This document shows positions 20,416-31,860 of a DNA stretch of 64,000 nt, piece by piece. Every line of letters begins with the position of its first letter. Positions within the stretch are counted from its first letter, which is position 1. The stretch comes from Hydrangea macrophylla. Its lineage: Eukaryota > Streptophyta > Magnoliopsida > Cornales > Hydrangeaceae. The stretch is taken from contig CM066988.1 in assembly GCA_033977485.1 (NCBI GenBank), positions 78,774,669-78,838,668 on the forward strand, read 5' to 3'. A program made the position numbers and the translations under genes. The notes beneath the pieces were generated by a model that worked only from the letters and a program-made list of their open reading frames with translations, had not been told where the DNA came from and searched no databases.

Positions 20416-23400
20416 ATGAGTGACGAAGAGCGAGAACTATCGCCACACACTCGACGTATGAATGAAATGGCAGAGATGATGGGGAATATGGGGGAAATGA
20501 TACGGAATATATCGGAGCGACTGCCTCCCACACCCCACATCGAAGTGGAACCAATAACTGTAGTACATGCACCCGAAAATAGGGGTATGAGATCAATATC
20601 TGAACAGTTTACTCGAAAGAAACCGATGGAGTTTCATGGGACACCTGATACAACATTAGCAGAACATTGGGTCATGGACATGGAGCAAATTTTCTGATCT
20701 ATTCCGATGACAGATAGAGAGAAGATTGAGAACGCAAGTAATGTACTGAAGGGTGAAGCCCAGAACTGGTGGGTAAATGTTTTAGATCAGGGAGCACCGA
20801 TTACTTGGGAAGGGTTCAAGGCGGAATTCAATCGTCGGTTCTTTCCGCGAGCCGCCTACAACGCAAAGAAGAGAGAATTTGATAACTTGAAGCAAGGAGA
20901 CATGACTGTGACAGAGTATACTTCCAAGTATAATGCGTTGTTGAGATTTGGTAAAGGTTCAGTGCCAGGAGAGGAAGATAGGGCAAGGAAATTTGAAGAA
21001 GGCTTAAGGGAAAATATCCGTTTGAGGGTAGAAACCTACGAACATTCGACTGTTGCAGCAGTACAGCAGACGGCACTTGTAGCCGAAAGTGGAATAGAGA
21101 GATCGAGACAAAATCACCAAGGAAAGCGAAGTCATGAGGGTGGTGACCGAAGTCAGGGTGGATCTTTTAAGAGGCCGTTTTCACGAGGCTCTAGTTCTGA
21201 TTTTAATAATTCCAAGAGAATACCCAGTAACATACCGTTGTGTTCACTTTGCAACCGACCACACACCGGTCGATGTTTTCTGACCAACTTTCAGAACAGA
21301 TCTACAGGGGGAAACAGTGTGAGTTCTGCGACCTACCCGCAACTCAAGTGCTTTGATTGTGGTACTTTGGGACACCGAGCGAAGGATTGCCCAAAGAAGC
21401 GTTCTCAACAAGGGGCAAGTTCTATGGCTTCTAGTGGTTCGAAGCCTAAGCAGTCTAGTGACGGAGGGCAAAGGACAGAGCAACGTCAGGGAAGATCATT
21501 TCAGATGAACCCTGGAGACGTGGCTGCTACTGATACAGTGGTCTCAGGTATGGTGCTTGTATGTTCGCACTTAGCACGCATACTCGTTGATTCGGGATCT
21601 ACGCATTCGTTTGTATCTTATAACTTTGTGGAACATTTAACTGTTAAGTCCGCGCCACTAGGATATGATTTATCCATTGTCGTGCCACTTAGTAAATCAG
21701 TAGTGACATCTACTATATATAAAGATTGTGAGATCAAACTAGGTGAGAAGTTAATGACCGTAGACCTTATACCGATTGTGGTGAATCATTTTGATGTGAT
21801 ATTGGGGATGGATTGGTTAGCCCTTAACCAAGCCACGATAGATTGTAAACGGAAAGAAGTTAATTTTCGATCACCGATACATGGGAACTTTTATTTTCAA
21901 GGGAGTGAGGTTACACCGCCGCCGTACTTGGTTTCAGCTATCCGAGCAGGAAAATTATTGAAAAAGAGATGTCAAGGATTCCTATGTTCAGTGACTGATG
22001 TCTCAGCGACCGAATTAAAAGTAGAAGACATTCCGATAGTACGAGAATATCTAGATGTATTTCCTGATGAGTTACCAGATGTTCTTATTGAGAGAGAGGT
22101 CGAGTTCACTATTGAGGTTATACCAGACTCAAGGCCGGTATCCAAAGCACCGTATAGAATGGCACCAGTAGAATTGAAGGAACTGAAAGTTCAATTGCAA
22201 GAGTTACTTGACAAAGGTTTCATCCGACCAAGTATTTCGTCGTAGGGAGCTCCAGTGTTGTTTGTAAAGAAGAAAGATGGTTCAATGAGAATGTGTGTGG
22301 ATTATCGGGAATTGAACAAGTTGACAATCAAGAACAAGTATCCACTACCCAGAATTGATGATTTATTTGATCAACTTCGTGGGGCACAAGTATTCTCCAA
22401 GATAGACCTAAGATCGGGTTATCATCAGTTAAAAGTGAAGGCCGAAGATGTTGAGAAAACAACTTTCAGAACGCGTTATGGACACTATGAGTTCTTAGTT
22501 ATGCCATTTGGGGTTACTAATGCACCAGCTGCGTTCATGGACCTTATGAATCGAGTATTCAAATATTATTTGGACGACTTTGTGATTGTATTCATTGACG
22601 ATATCCTTATCTATTCACCTAGTGAGATAGAACACGAGAACCACTTGAGGTTGATACTTCAGAGATTACGAGAGAAGCAGTTATTTGGGAAATTCAAGAA
22701 ATGTGAATTTTGGTTACCTAGCATTACTTTTCTTGGTCACGTGATTGACAAGAATGGAGTATCAGTTGATCCTCACAAAGTAGAAGTTGTATCAAATTGG
22801 CAACGACCGACTTCCGTATCCGAAATTCGAAGTTTCTTGGGATTAGCGGGATATTACCGCCGTTTTATTGAGCATTTCTCGAAGATTTCATTGCCTATGA
22901 CAAGATTGATGAGGAAGGGAGTTACATTTGAATGGAGTCAGGAATGCGAGGACAGTTTTCAAGAATTGAAGTCACGATTGACGAGAGCACATATTTTGAC
23001 AATACCATCCGAAACTGAAGGATTTGTGATCTATAGTGATGCGTCGCATAAAGGGTTAGGATGCGTATTGATGCAAGGTGGTAAAGTGGTTGCTTATGCT
23101 TCTAGACAGTTGAAGACACATGAGGTTAACTATCCGACCCATGATCTTGAATTAGCCGCAGTAATTCATGCTTTGAAGATTTGGAGACACTACTTATACG
23201 GGGAAAAGTGTGAGATATTCACAGACCACAAGAGTTTGAAATATATTTTTACCCAACGGGACTTGAACATGAGACAACAAAGATGGTTAGAATTGATGAA
23301 GGATTACGATCTTTCAATTGAGTACCATCCGGGAAAGGCGAATGTAGTAGCCGATGCATTAAGCCGGAAGACGCCGAGGAATTTAGCCGACGAGCTAACA

Positions 23401-24924
23401 CAACAAAAAGAATTGGTAAAAGAAATGGAACGTTTAGACTTGGAGGTGATACCAAAGGTTAGTGGTGGCTTAATGATGGCAATCATGGCACACCCAGATA
23501 TTATTGATGAGATTCAGAAAGAACAATTCAACGATGTCTATTTATGCAAAATGAGAGATGAGATATCTTTGGGAAAGCGACCTGGTTTTGTATTAGAACG
23601 AGGAACGTTGAAACTGGGAAATCGATTATGTGTACCGAATGTGAAAGACTTGAAAGAGAGAATTCTAGAAGAAGCTCATAATACAAAATATTCAGTGCAC
23701 CCGGGGAGTAATAAGATGTACAGAAACCTGAGGGAAAACTTCTGGTGGAAGGGTATGAAGCGTGAAGTTGCTAAGTTTGTATCCGAATGTTCGGCATGTC
23801 AGCAAGTCAAAGCAGAGAGACAAGTACCCGCGGGGTTACTACAACCTTTGCCAGTGTCAGAATGGAAGTGGGATGAGATTACGATGGATTTTGTTTCAGG
23901 ATTTCCACGATCATGTAACAAGAATGATAAGATTTGGGTTATAGTTGACCGGTTAACAAAGTCAGCTCATTTTCTACCGATCAAGACGACTAAACCGTCC
24001 AAGTTAGCGGAATTGTATGTGAAAGAGATTGTAAGACTACATGGAGTCCCAGCTGTGATTATATCCGATCGTGATAGTAGTTTTACGTCAAGATTTTGGG
24101 AAAGTTTGCAAAAGGCTATGGGTACGAAATTGAGTTTCAGTACTGCATTTCATCCTCAGACCGATGGACAGTCAGAGCGTACGATTCAGACCTTAGAGGA
24201 TATGTTGAGATTGTGTGTCCTAGATTTTGGGAGTGATTGGGAGAAACACTTGCCATTAATTGAATTTGCGTACAACAACGGATTTCAGTCAAGTATTGGT
24301 ATGGCACCATATGAAGCTTTGTATGGCCGTAAGTGTCGATCACCGATTTGTTGGACCGAGGTTGGAGAAAGGAAGTTATTAGGACCTGAGTTAATACAGG
24401 TGACTACTGAAAAGGTGAAGTTGATTCAAGAGCGACTCAAAGTAGCTCAGAGTCGATATAAGAGTTATGCAGACTCTAAACGACGACCGATGAATTTCGA
24501 AGTTGGAAATTTCGTATACTTACGAGTATCGCCTTCGAAAGGCATTGTACGATTTGGGAAGAGGGGAAAGCTCAATCCAAGATTCATAGGACCTTTTGAG
24601 ATCCTAGAGAGAGTTGGTCCAGTGGCTTATCGATTGGCCTTATCATCAGAGTTGGAACATGTACATAACGTATTTCACGTATCGATGTTGAGACGATGTA
24701 TGACTGACACGAGTAAGATCATTGTACCTGAACCGTTGCAGATTCAGAGAGACTTGACTTATGTTGAACATCCTGTAGAGATCTTAGATCGCAAAGAACA
24801 AGTTTTGAGAACCAAGACTATTCCAATGGTGAAAGTGCTATGGCGTAGTCATACGTTGGAAGAGGCTACATGGGAAAGTGAGGAAGACATACGGAATGAG
24901 TATCCGTACTTATTCGACGCTTGA
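20416..24924 (+). pseudogene. E1 gag-pol polyprotein, interrupted by two in-frame stops
   Basis: One reading frame of 1,503 codons from ATG 20,416 to TGA 24,924, with stops at codon 94 (TGA, 20,695-20,697) and codon 610 (TAG, 22,243-22,245) and no frameshift. Gag occupies about codons 1-330, ending in a CCHC zinc knuckle (codons 312-325, CX2CX4HX4C). Protease has DSGS at 392-395. Reverse transcriptase has LPRIDD and its FIDD catalytic box at 726-729. RNase H has its first Asp at 875. Integrase shows HHCC residues, then D1158, D1218 and E1254 (exact D35E spacing). The last 55 codons resemble the divergent plant chromodomain. The second stop sits in the conserved box just before VLFVKKKDG where relatives have Trp; the first could come from a CGA codon. 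Both fit single C-to-T or G-to-A changes. Every catalytic residue I can locate is present, so loss of function is recent. The copy may still be mobilised by relatives. Confidence 0.95.
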
Positions 24925-24953
24925 GGTAAAGTTTGGGGACAAACTTCCTTTTT

Positions 24954-24964
24954 GGAGGGAAGAG
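24954..24964 (+). promoter_or_regulatory. E1 polypurine tract
   Basis: GGAGGGAAGAG ending one base before the 3' LTR; primes plus-strand synthesis. Confidence 0.85.
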
Positions 24965-24965
24965 T

Positions 24966-27085
24966 TGTCACACCCGTTCCAAAAATTTATAGTTTTATCA
25001 TGCATATTGACTGTAGTGGTTATCAATGTTATTTGATAATTGGATGGGGATGAGGTTGACTGTGAGTCAACGGTAAGGTGTCAATGAGGACACAGGAACA
25101 TGGCAGTTCATATTGCATAATCATGAGTAAATGGCATTTATATGATTTAAATGTTATTTGACCTTATCAGGTATTTCTGTGAATAGTAATTTTACCTGTA
25201 TAGTATAATTCTGATAATCTTTGATATTGATTATATCATTTTGAGAACGTGAGAGATACGTTAATTAAAAAGGTAGGTTGTGTAGAGATTCCACAGAATA
25301 TAGTTTTCGGACATTATTTTTGGACCCAAACGAAACTTAGTTGGAAACTTTTGAAATTTATAGTTTTCACTCGTAAAGTTTTAAAATGAACGTGTGCGAA
25401 GTTTCGAGAGCTAATTAGAAGTTTGAGAAACTTGCGGGGAGGTAAACGTAATTCCCCGAAAACTTGCCTATATATAGATGAGTATGAGATTTCAAATCTC
25501 ATCCAAACTCCTAAATATCTAGAGAGAGGAGAGAGAAAGGAGATTTGGTGGCCACGGGCTTTGCGACGCCGATCGACGACCGTTCGTCTGTCAGATTTTC
25601 TCCAGATTTCAGATTTGAACTCGTGGAGGTAAGACCTACGTTTTGATACCACTTAGGCCGTGTTTGGCCAAGTTTTTGTAAAGTCTTAATTTTGGACTTT
25701 TGGGAAAAATCAAGTAAAACTTATAGGAATCGTACCAAATTCGAAATCCGACAATTATTTAGCCCCCTAGACGATCCTTCAAAGTTTGAAGAGATTCGCA
25801 CGAGGTATGAATTCTAGATCTATGAAATATATGGATTTTCATGTTTTGGACATCACTTTTGATATTCTTGGATCCGGGCGAAATTCATGTGTTAGTTAGG
25901 CCCGTTAATTATGCACGTGAAATTATGATAAAAGCACGTATAACTGTTTATGTGAGCATGTTATGTGTCTACTTGGATCAAAGGGGAGTTTGGTGCAAAT
26001 TCATTCGGAGTAAGCTCCTCGAACCTTGAGGATTGTGATCTTGTTGGAATTGGAATTTGTGGTTGTGTCTGGATTGGAGGTGGGCCCAACCAGTACACGG
26101 TACCTGGTATGGAGGAAGGCCCAACCAGTGTACGAGATGCGTGGGAGAGGTGGGCCTCCTACGGCATCGACCGGATGAATGCGTACCACTCACCCCAGAG
26201 ACTATTTCTATGTGTTTTAGATGCTTAAACCATGAATTGTCATATAAGCATACATTTAGAATTGTACGCTCAGCATATAGCTGAGCAGTGGAGATGTACT
26301 CCATTGCAGGTAAGAAGAAAGACAAGAAGAATCGTGAGGTGTGAGGCCGAGGAACGCCGGGGATTTCACACTTGTATATGTTTTGTTTTAAATCTTAAAC
26401 TTGTGTAAGGATTTGAATATTGTAAGATGTGGTAATAGATCCTTGGATTAGCTTTGTAACATTGTAATCTTGTAAATGAACATCTGTAGTTATGTTTTAA
26501 TACGTTAAAATCAGTTGTGGTTGTGATTGTTATTGGTATTGAGGACTTGTAAATTCCAGCACAGAGCTGCCAGCAGAGGAGCAGTCGACTGGACCCCCTG
26601 ATCAGTCGACTGGATCTCGTGTATTTGAGATACTGTAAGTGAATATCAGAGAAGCAGTCGACTGAACTCTTTGAGCAGTCGACTGAACACTGTTGATTTT
26701 AGCCACTGCTTCTTAAAATAGAAAAGCAGTCGACTGGTTTCCCTATATCAGTCGACTGGACCCCTTTTGATAATGATACATTTAGGGTTCTGGATAACAC
26801 AGTCGACGAAGCAGTCGACTGGACCCAAGTGCAGTCGACTGGGCAGTCAACTGAGCCTCTGTTTTCAAAACTATTTTCTTGAATGTGTTTTCAATGGCCA
26901 AAACTTTTTATAACTCTGATTTCAATGTATTTTACAACTCAGAGGGGAACGTTTCCTAAGTTTTAATATACCCAGAGTTGTTTTATAGAAGTCCTTTCCG
27001 CTGCGTATTATTAGATGATGTTTGGATGAGCCTTGGTGGCGTGCCACGTGTCCTATTTCCACGCGTAGTGGGATGGGTCGTGACA
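24966..27085 (+). repeat. E1 3' LTR
   Basis: Same 2,120-bp length as the 5' copy with no indel. Visible differences include positions equivalent to 18,216 (A/G), 18,472 (A/C), 18,846 (G/A), 20,106 (G/A) and four within the palindrome cluster. TATA copy at 25,469-25,476. Confidence 0.95.
26582..26853. repeat. CAGTCGACTG palindrome cluster, E1 3' LTR
   Basis: Ten copies, eight perfect. Here the fourth and sixth copies are perfect while the last is CAGTCAACTG, the reverse of the 5' LTR state. Confidence 0.9.
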
Positions 27086-27090
27086 CAACT

Positions 27091-27289
27091 TTTTAAACAC
27101 TTTGAAAATTTTCTCAAAAGTATTCAAGAAAATTTCTTTAGTGAACATTTTGTGAAATTTCTCAAATAGTTTTTGACTGGCAAATCCTCAAAATAATGTG
27201 GTTATCACTCAAAGAAATACTTTGAGAAATTCTCCAAATGATTTATTGAGAAGTTTCTCCAATAGTAAATTTTCGCAAACGGATTTAAT

Positions 27290-27320
<31 letters not shown>

Positions 27321-27389
27321 TATGCGCATATTGAAAATTCATTTACAGAGATGCGCATATTGAAAATTCATTAACATCCTATATATATA
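27091..27389. other. Intergenic DNA with GA tract and short tandem duplication
   Basis: (GA)n at 27,293-27,320, followed by two tandem copies of a sequence containing ATGCGCATATTGAAAATTCA (about 27,321-27,375). No gene. Confidence 0.7.
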
Positions 27390-27560
27390 GGGCAAGTCTA
27401 TAGTGAGCAGCTTCTTAAATGAAAAAACGGATTTTAACCGTTGGATGAGAAGTTATCAATAAATGCATTTCCAGATTCTTGGGAATCTTATGACTAGATT
27501 CTCATTCAACGGTTAAAACATGTCTTCTCATATGAGAAGTTTCTCGCAATAGACTTACCC
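27390..27560. mobile_element. MITE hairpin (GGGCAAGTCTAT ends)
   Basis: GGGCAAGTCTATAGTGAGCA at the left and TTCTCGCAATAGACTTACCC at the right are inverted; inner arms GGATTTTAACCGTTGGATGA and TCATTCAACGGTTAAAACA pair. It sits between TA-rich flanks, compatible with TA target duplication. 171 bp, non-coding. Confidence 0.75.
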
Positions 27561-28309
27561 ATATATATATATATATATATATGTACATATGTGCTTGATT
27601 GGTGGAGTTGTTTTAGCAACGATGGTCTTTTTAAATTTCATACATTGCAAAGCTGAGAAGGAAGATGGAGGGATAGTTGTGTCCATGTAATGAGCTTTAG
27701 CCTTTAGGAGCTTTTGAGTAGAAATGTATGAGGGTCCTATGATCCCAAAAGATCACTAAAATGTCATTTTTTTTTTTACTAAATAGCCTAATTTCTAATG
27801 TGAAAGGTCAACACATTCATTGGCGGATCGGAGCCTCATACATCCCTCAACTCAACTCTTCAAATCTATTTTTTTAAACCTTAATTATTTTTTATTTTAT
27901 GAATTTGTGACCTTTTGAAAATTTTAGTTTATCTCGTCTAAAAACTTAGAAGTCTCACTTTGTCCTTACGTTCTTATTATCTTTCACCTAAATAAATATT
28001 TTATCTACTCAATTAGTTTCAAGTATTTAAGGCATAATTAATAAGTATATAAATTTGTGCATAGATATATGGAATTTTGAAGAAAAATTCTTTATATTGG
28101 ATTAATTGAGGTTAAAGGATAAACTATTTTTAATTTTGATCAAAAGTTTGTCATTAATGAAAATTAATCAAATCAAATTAAATTCTAATACTATAAATTT
28201 TCAAATATAAATAATTATCTGAAAATTTCAAACTTCGCATAAGTTACGTGAAATCTTTTGTTAAGGGACGTTTTGCTAGAATAAAAAAGGGACGACTTAA
28301 GATTTTAAA
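27561..28309. other. Intergenic DNA without a gene
   Basis: AT-rich; a TA run at about 27,563-27,582. Nothing else recognised. Confidence 0.6.
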
Positions 28310-28568
28310 TACTCCCTCTTTTCCTTTTTTTGAGTCCTATATTCTATTTTGGGATGTCCCAAAATTAGTGTCCACTTTCTTAATTTGGCATACAATTTTT
28401 ACTTGCTTTCCAAAATTACCCTTCCTTGAAATCTACACTAAGACAAAAATAAAAAAAAAATTTATTGTAATGATTAGGAGCAATTGTGGAAAGTAGATGT
28501 AGATCCTTTTTATCCCCTTAATAAATTGAGTTTCTAAAAATGAACTAAAAAAAAGGACGAAGAGAGTA
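28310..28568. mobile_element. Stowaway-like MITE (TACTCCCTC ends)
   Basis: Left end TACTCCCTCTTTTCC and right end AAAAGGACGAAGAGAGTA form the classic ACTCCCTC terminal repeat with TA target duplication (28,310-28,311 and 28,567-28,568). Contains TGTCCACTTTCTTAATTTGG, shared with the copy near 37,728. Non-coding. Confidence 0.75.
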
Positions 28569-28695
28569 ATATATATATATATATTTAAAAAATTTGACTC
28601 AAATTCCCATAAATGTAGAGGTGTATTTTTGTGCATAATACATGATATACTTTGAGGGAGAAATCAAAATTTTGGACACTACTTCGATCAATACA

Positions 28696-28837
28696 GGTGT
28701 GATTGGTGCTATTTCTCTCACTTGAATAGTAAAAATAATATAGTAAAAATAATATAAAATTATAATTTTATTTATACTACGGAATACTATTTTTATTATT
28801 CATATGAGGAAAACAGCACTAATTACTAATCACATCC
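28696..28837. mobile_element. MITE hairpin (GGTGTGATTGGTGCT ends)
   Basis: GGTGTGATTGGTGCTATTTC pairs imperfectly with the inverted AGCACTAATTACTAATCACA; AATAGTAAAAATAATAT and ATACTATTTTTATTATT pair internally. 142 bp. Confidence 0.65.
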
Positions 28838-29124
28838 AACGAAGTACTGTACTGGATTTTTTTTTCCTGATAAATTAAGGGCTATGGTCGTAACGCCGTT
28901 GATAGTGGATTTGGTAACGAGAGAGAGAGAGAGTGAGAATATTGGAGGTTTAGGGATAGGTCACTTTGTTCAAGACAATGGGTTGGAGGCGTAGGGAGTG
29001 AATGATATGAGGTCACATTATAAAATTCTGAACCCTCTCTCACACACTGACACAATTTATGTATTCATTCACATAAAAAGATAGCATCGGTGGAAGTGTA
29101 GATTTAAGTATCTTTGACCGATTT

Positions 29125-29310
29125 CCGAAAGAGAAGTGCTGGGCACATATTTTAAATCACACTTTAAATTATATTTTATGTTTTAAATATATGTATTCTG
29201 TATTATTTGAATTTTTTTATACTTTTTTGTACAGTACATGGTACATGCATTTAAAACAATTGTGTGATTTGGGACGTGATTTAGAGTGTGTCTAGCATTT
29301 CTCTTTCCGG
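29125..29310. mobile_element. MITE (CCGAAAGAGAAGTGCT ends)
   Basis: CCGAAAGAGAAGTGCTGGGC and the reverse complement of the right end (CCGGAAAGAGAAATGCTAGA) match imperfectly over about 22 bp; subterminal TTTAAATCACAC and GTGTGATTT also pair. Non-coding. Confidence 0.6.
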
Positions 29311-29487
29311 AATAACTTGTATTACTAGTGTATACTGTATATTACATCAACAATGTTAAAAGGGTATTACTAAATTTTGATCCCACAATGTTTTTAGGAG
29401 AGAGATAAATTGTGACTATAAGTGTTAGTGAAATTTATTAGTCTCCCAAATATTACACATATTACATTTAAAGTATATTTTGTTTAA

Positions 29488-29664
29488 GAAAATATTTTTA
29501 TTCACCTAAAAAATAATTTATCAATACTCATCCAAGTATTTCATTGATCAATACAGTGGGACTCATGATTAAACCATTAATTTAATCATGAGTCCCACTA
29601 CATTACCCAATGAAATACTTGAATGAACATTGATAAATCATTTTTTAAATGAGCAAAAATTCTC
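29488..29664. mobile_element. MITE, 'TGCTCACC' family (diverged)
   Basis: Left arm CACCTAAAAAATAATTTATC pairs with right arm GATAAATCATTTTTTAAATG; the centre pairs GGGACTCATGATTAAA with TTTAATCATGAGTCCC, nearly perfectly. Similar core to the copy at 35,977. Confidence 0.7.
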
Positions 29665-30030
29665 TCTTTATTTAAATAACTAAATATGTATTTTACTTTC
29701 TCCCCCAGCCAAGCCACACGCGCGCCCACACACATACAAAAAAAAAAAAAAGAAAAAGAAAGAGAGAGACTATTTTATTTCAATGTCCTTCAACATAATC
29801 GTGAAAAACTCTGCGAGGATTGAAATTAACTAAAGTTTGTGCATTTTTCACACTTTTTCCACTATATATTTTACTTTTTTTTTCCAAGTGATGTTACGTT
29901 GCCACGTTGGAGACCTGCAATAATCAAGGGCGAGATTATTGGAGGGTTTCATATATTAAATGCTTTGAACAGTAGTACAAATTGGTGGTGTGAGTCACGT
30001 TACCTTTCCAAACGCTATTAGTAAAAAATA

Positions 30031-30117
30031 GGGGTAATTACACTGACCTCCCTCGAGGTTAGGTCTAATTACACTGACCTCCCTTGTAGTTTTTAAAATT
30101 ACACAGACCTCCCCTGA
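30031..30117 (+). repeat. MULE left terminal inverted repeat
   Basis: Contains three diverged copies of AATTACACTGACCTCCC (starting near 30,036, 30,067 and 30,098), likely transposase contact sites and part of the promoter region for the GRF gene. Differs from the right end at position 58 (A versus G). Confidence 0.9.
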
Positions 30118-30427
30118 GTTTAGTGTTTAGGTAACAATCTCCCCCTTTCGTTAGTGAAACGTTAAATCCCATCACCACAAATGCATATGTCAGCAAATTA
30201 TTGAGATAATATTCCCAAAATAACCTTATCAACTTCTCTTGTGGTGTAGAAAGGCATACATATACCCACTACTCATATACAATATATAGATATATATATA
30301 ATACATATGTATATGTCGATATAGATCTTGTGAGAGGGGAGGAAAGGGCATAAAAATCAGGTAATTTCTCTCCAAATTCATCTCCTTCTTCATCGAAATC
30401 AGGTAATTTCTCTCCAAATTAGGTGAT

Positions 30428-30433
30428 TTCTCC

Positions 30434-30470
<37 letters not shown>

Positions 30471-30550
30471 ATGACCTAGATTCTTCTCTCTCTCTTTGTC
30501 TCGATCACTCTCTCTGATGATCTCTCACTCTCTGCCATAACAGACACACA

Positions 30551-30618
<68 letters not shown>
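30428..30618. repeat. CT and CA microsatellites upstream of the GRF gene
   Basis: (CT)n near 30,438-30,468, CT-rich sequence to 30,535, (CA)n near 30,542-30,580 and (CT)n near 30,581-30,618. They lie in the probable 5' UTR or promoter of the GRF gene. Confidence 0.9.
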
Positions 30619-30619
<1 letters not shown>

Positions 30620-30723
30620 ACCCAGATTTGAAAATCACCAAACCCTTTGAAAATCACCAAACTCTCTACCATGACCCATTTGAAATCACTAATTTTTGAG
30701 TTTTCCTCTAAATAGGTGTGGAG

Positions 30724-31065
30724 ATGGAAGCAGAATCTTCAAGCAAAGATGGGACAAATTTAGGTGATCTTGGGGAGCTGAGATATCGGAATATGGACTG
30801 TGAGTGCGGACATAGATGTGCTGTGAAAATTACGGAGTCGAATGAGAAGAAGAATAAAGGAAGATTGTATTACATATGCGCCAATGGAACATGCAACTTC
30901 TTCAATTGGTGTAAGCCGCAATCGTCCATGATCTCTTCAACATCCGTCACAAGCCAATCAATTATCAATCGAAATGTGGAGATAAAGGAGCAAGTTTCTG
31001 GAAATATCGAGGATGAACTAAAGAGTATATGTGCACGCCTAATGAGAAATGAGGCCAAATATTAG
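30724..31065 (+). CDS. GRF-type zinc-finger protein of the MULE
   Basis: 113 codons from ATG 30,724. The N-terminal half has a GRF-type zinc finger: CECGH at about residues 26-30, the GRLYYIC box in the middle, and C-x-FFxW near residue 62. The family (zf-GRF) binds single-stranded nucleic acid in other proteins. The C-terminal third is polar and charged (EIKEQVSGNIEDELKSICAR) and may be coiled coil. The frame ends with TAG at 31,063-31,065. The same frame continues for 27 more codons to TGA 31,149 and would encode a strongly hydrophobic membrane segment, the usual tail of small plant GRF proteins. The TAG therefore looks like a nonsense change removing a membrane anchor, or a read-through point. 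It lies inside the MULE, convergent with the transposase, in the mudrB position. Function in transposition is unknown. Confidence 0.8.
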   Translation: MEAESSSKDGTNLGDLGELRYRNMDCECGHRCAVKITESNEKKNKGRLYYICANGTCNFFNWCKPQSSMISSTSVTSQSIINRNVEIKEQVSGNIEDELKSICARLMRNEAKY

Positions 31066-31149
31066 ATGATGAAGTTTCTTCTCCTTGCATGCATTATGAT
31101 GTCTTGTTTCTGTATTGTAATTGTATTGGGTAATTTGCTACTTAAGTGA
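31066..31149 (+). pseudogene. Severed membrane tail of the GRF gene
   Basis: In frame with the preceding gene after its TAG. Starts MMKFLLLACIMM and continues with more than fifteen hydrophobic residues before a Lys and TGA: one transmembrane helix. It is not translated unless the TAG is read through or translation restarts at the two ATG codons immediately after the stop. Confidence 0.6.
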
Positions 31150-31498
31150 TATTTTTGGGAACTTAAGACTGAATGGGTGTTTTGTAATAGGTAATGAACT
31201 AATGGATAATGTGTAATGGATATTTTGTAAGAAATATAATGTACGTTTGGTAATGCAAGGTTTCAAATGTTTTGTAATGGATATTTTGTAATCAAATGTT
31301 TGGTAATGCAAGGTTTGAAATGGTTGCAAACACATGAAATTCTAATAGCATAATAGGCAAAAAGCATAACTGATGGTGTTCATTCACACATCAACCCAAA
31401 AACTAGCAACAAACATATGGTTTATGGGTGGACCATCCCAATATCATCCCAAAAAACATGTTTTTCAGTAACAAAAAAGAAAGAAGAACCAACAATCT
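31150..31498. other. Shared 3' region of the convergent MULE genes
   Basis: 349 bp between the two stop-codon regions. AT-rich with a repeated GGTAATGCAAGGTTTNAAATG element (near 31,250 and 31,303) and several TTTTGTAATGGATATTTTGTAA copies. Probably 3' UTR and polyadenylation sequence for both genes. Confidence 0.6.
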
Positions 31499-31774
31499 TC
31501 AGGTTTGTTTCTCCTGCATAGATTTAAACCACTGAACAACTCGTGGCCCCTGTACAGATCCTTGATTCATTATCGGTTGGGTGCTATGTGTTGTCAACTG
31601 GCCATCATTTGATTGAGTGCCCACTGACTGAGAACTTGGTGCAGATACGAAACCTCTTCCCTTACTCCCCAATCGACCTCTCCCTCTTGTAGTAATTCCA
31701 GATCCCCTCCCTCTGGTGGTGGTTGCCTCTTCATGTATGCCTTGACTTCCTTCACCCCCTTCTCCTCCATGTCC

Positions 31775-31860
31775 CTACAAATTTGCAGTATTAATAAATG
31801 TAGATTTCAATAGATGTATATCAATGATAACAATTAGAATTGGAATGTTAGGGAGATTAC
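31775..31860 (-). other. Transposase intron 2
   Basis: Donor GTAATC after AACAAT and acceptor TTTGTAG before GGACATGG, phase 0. Splicing joins the CCHC knuckle exon to a Gly/Arg-rich exon (31,774-31,499) that stays open for 91 codons. Confidence 0.75.

Larger units (their letters stand above)
18098..27085 (+). mobile_element. E1: complete young Ty3/gypsy LTR retrotransposon
   Basis: 8,988-bp element with two 2,120-bp LTRs (18,098-20,217; 24,966-27,085), each beginning TGTCA and ending TGACA. It is flanked by an exact 5-bp target duplication CAACT (18,093-18,097; 27,086-27,090). The internal order is primer site, gag, protease, reverse transcriptase, RNase H, integrase, chromodomain-like tail, polypurine tract. 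The order and the tail indicate a plant chromovirus, probably the Tekay/Del clade (inference). I count eight differences between the LTRs by eye (about 0.4 %), so insertion was recent: about 0.15 million years at the often-used 1.3e-8 substitutions per site per year. Two in-frame stops mean this copy could not make its own polyprotein. Confidence 0.95.
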
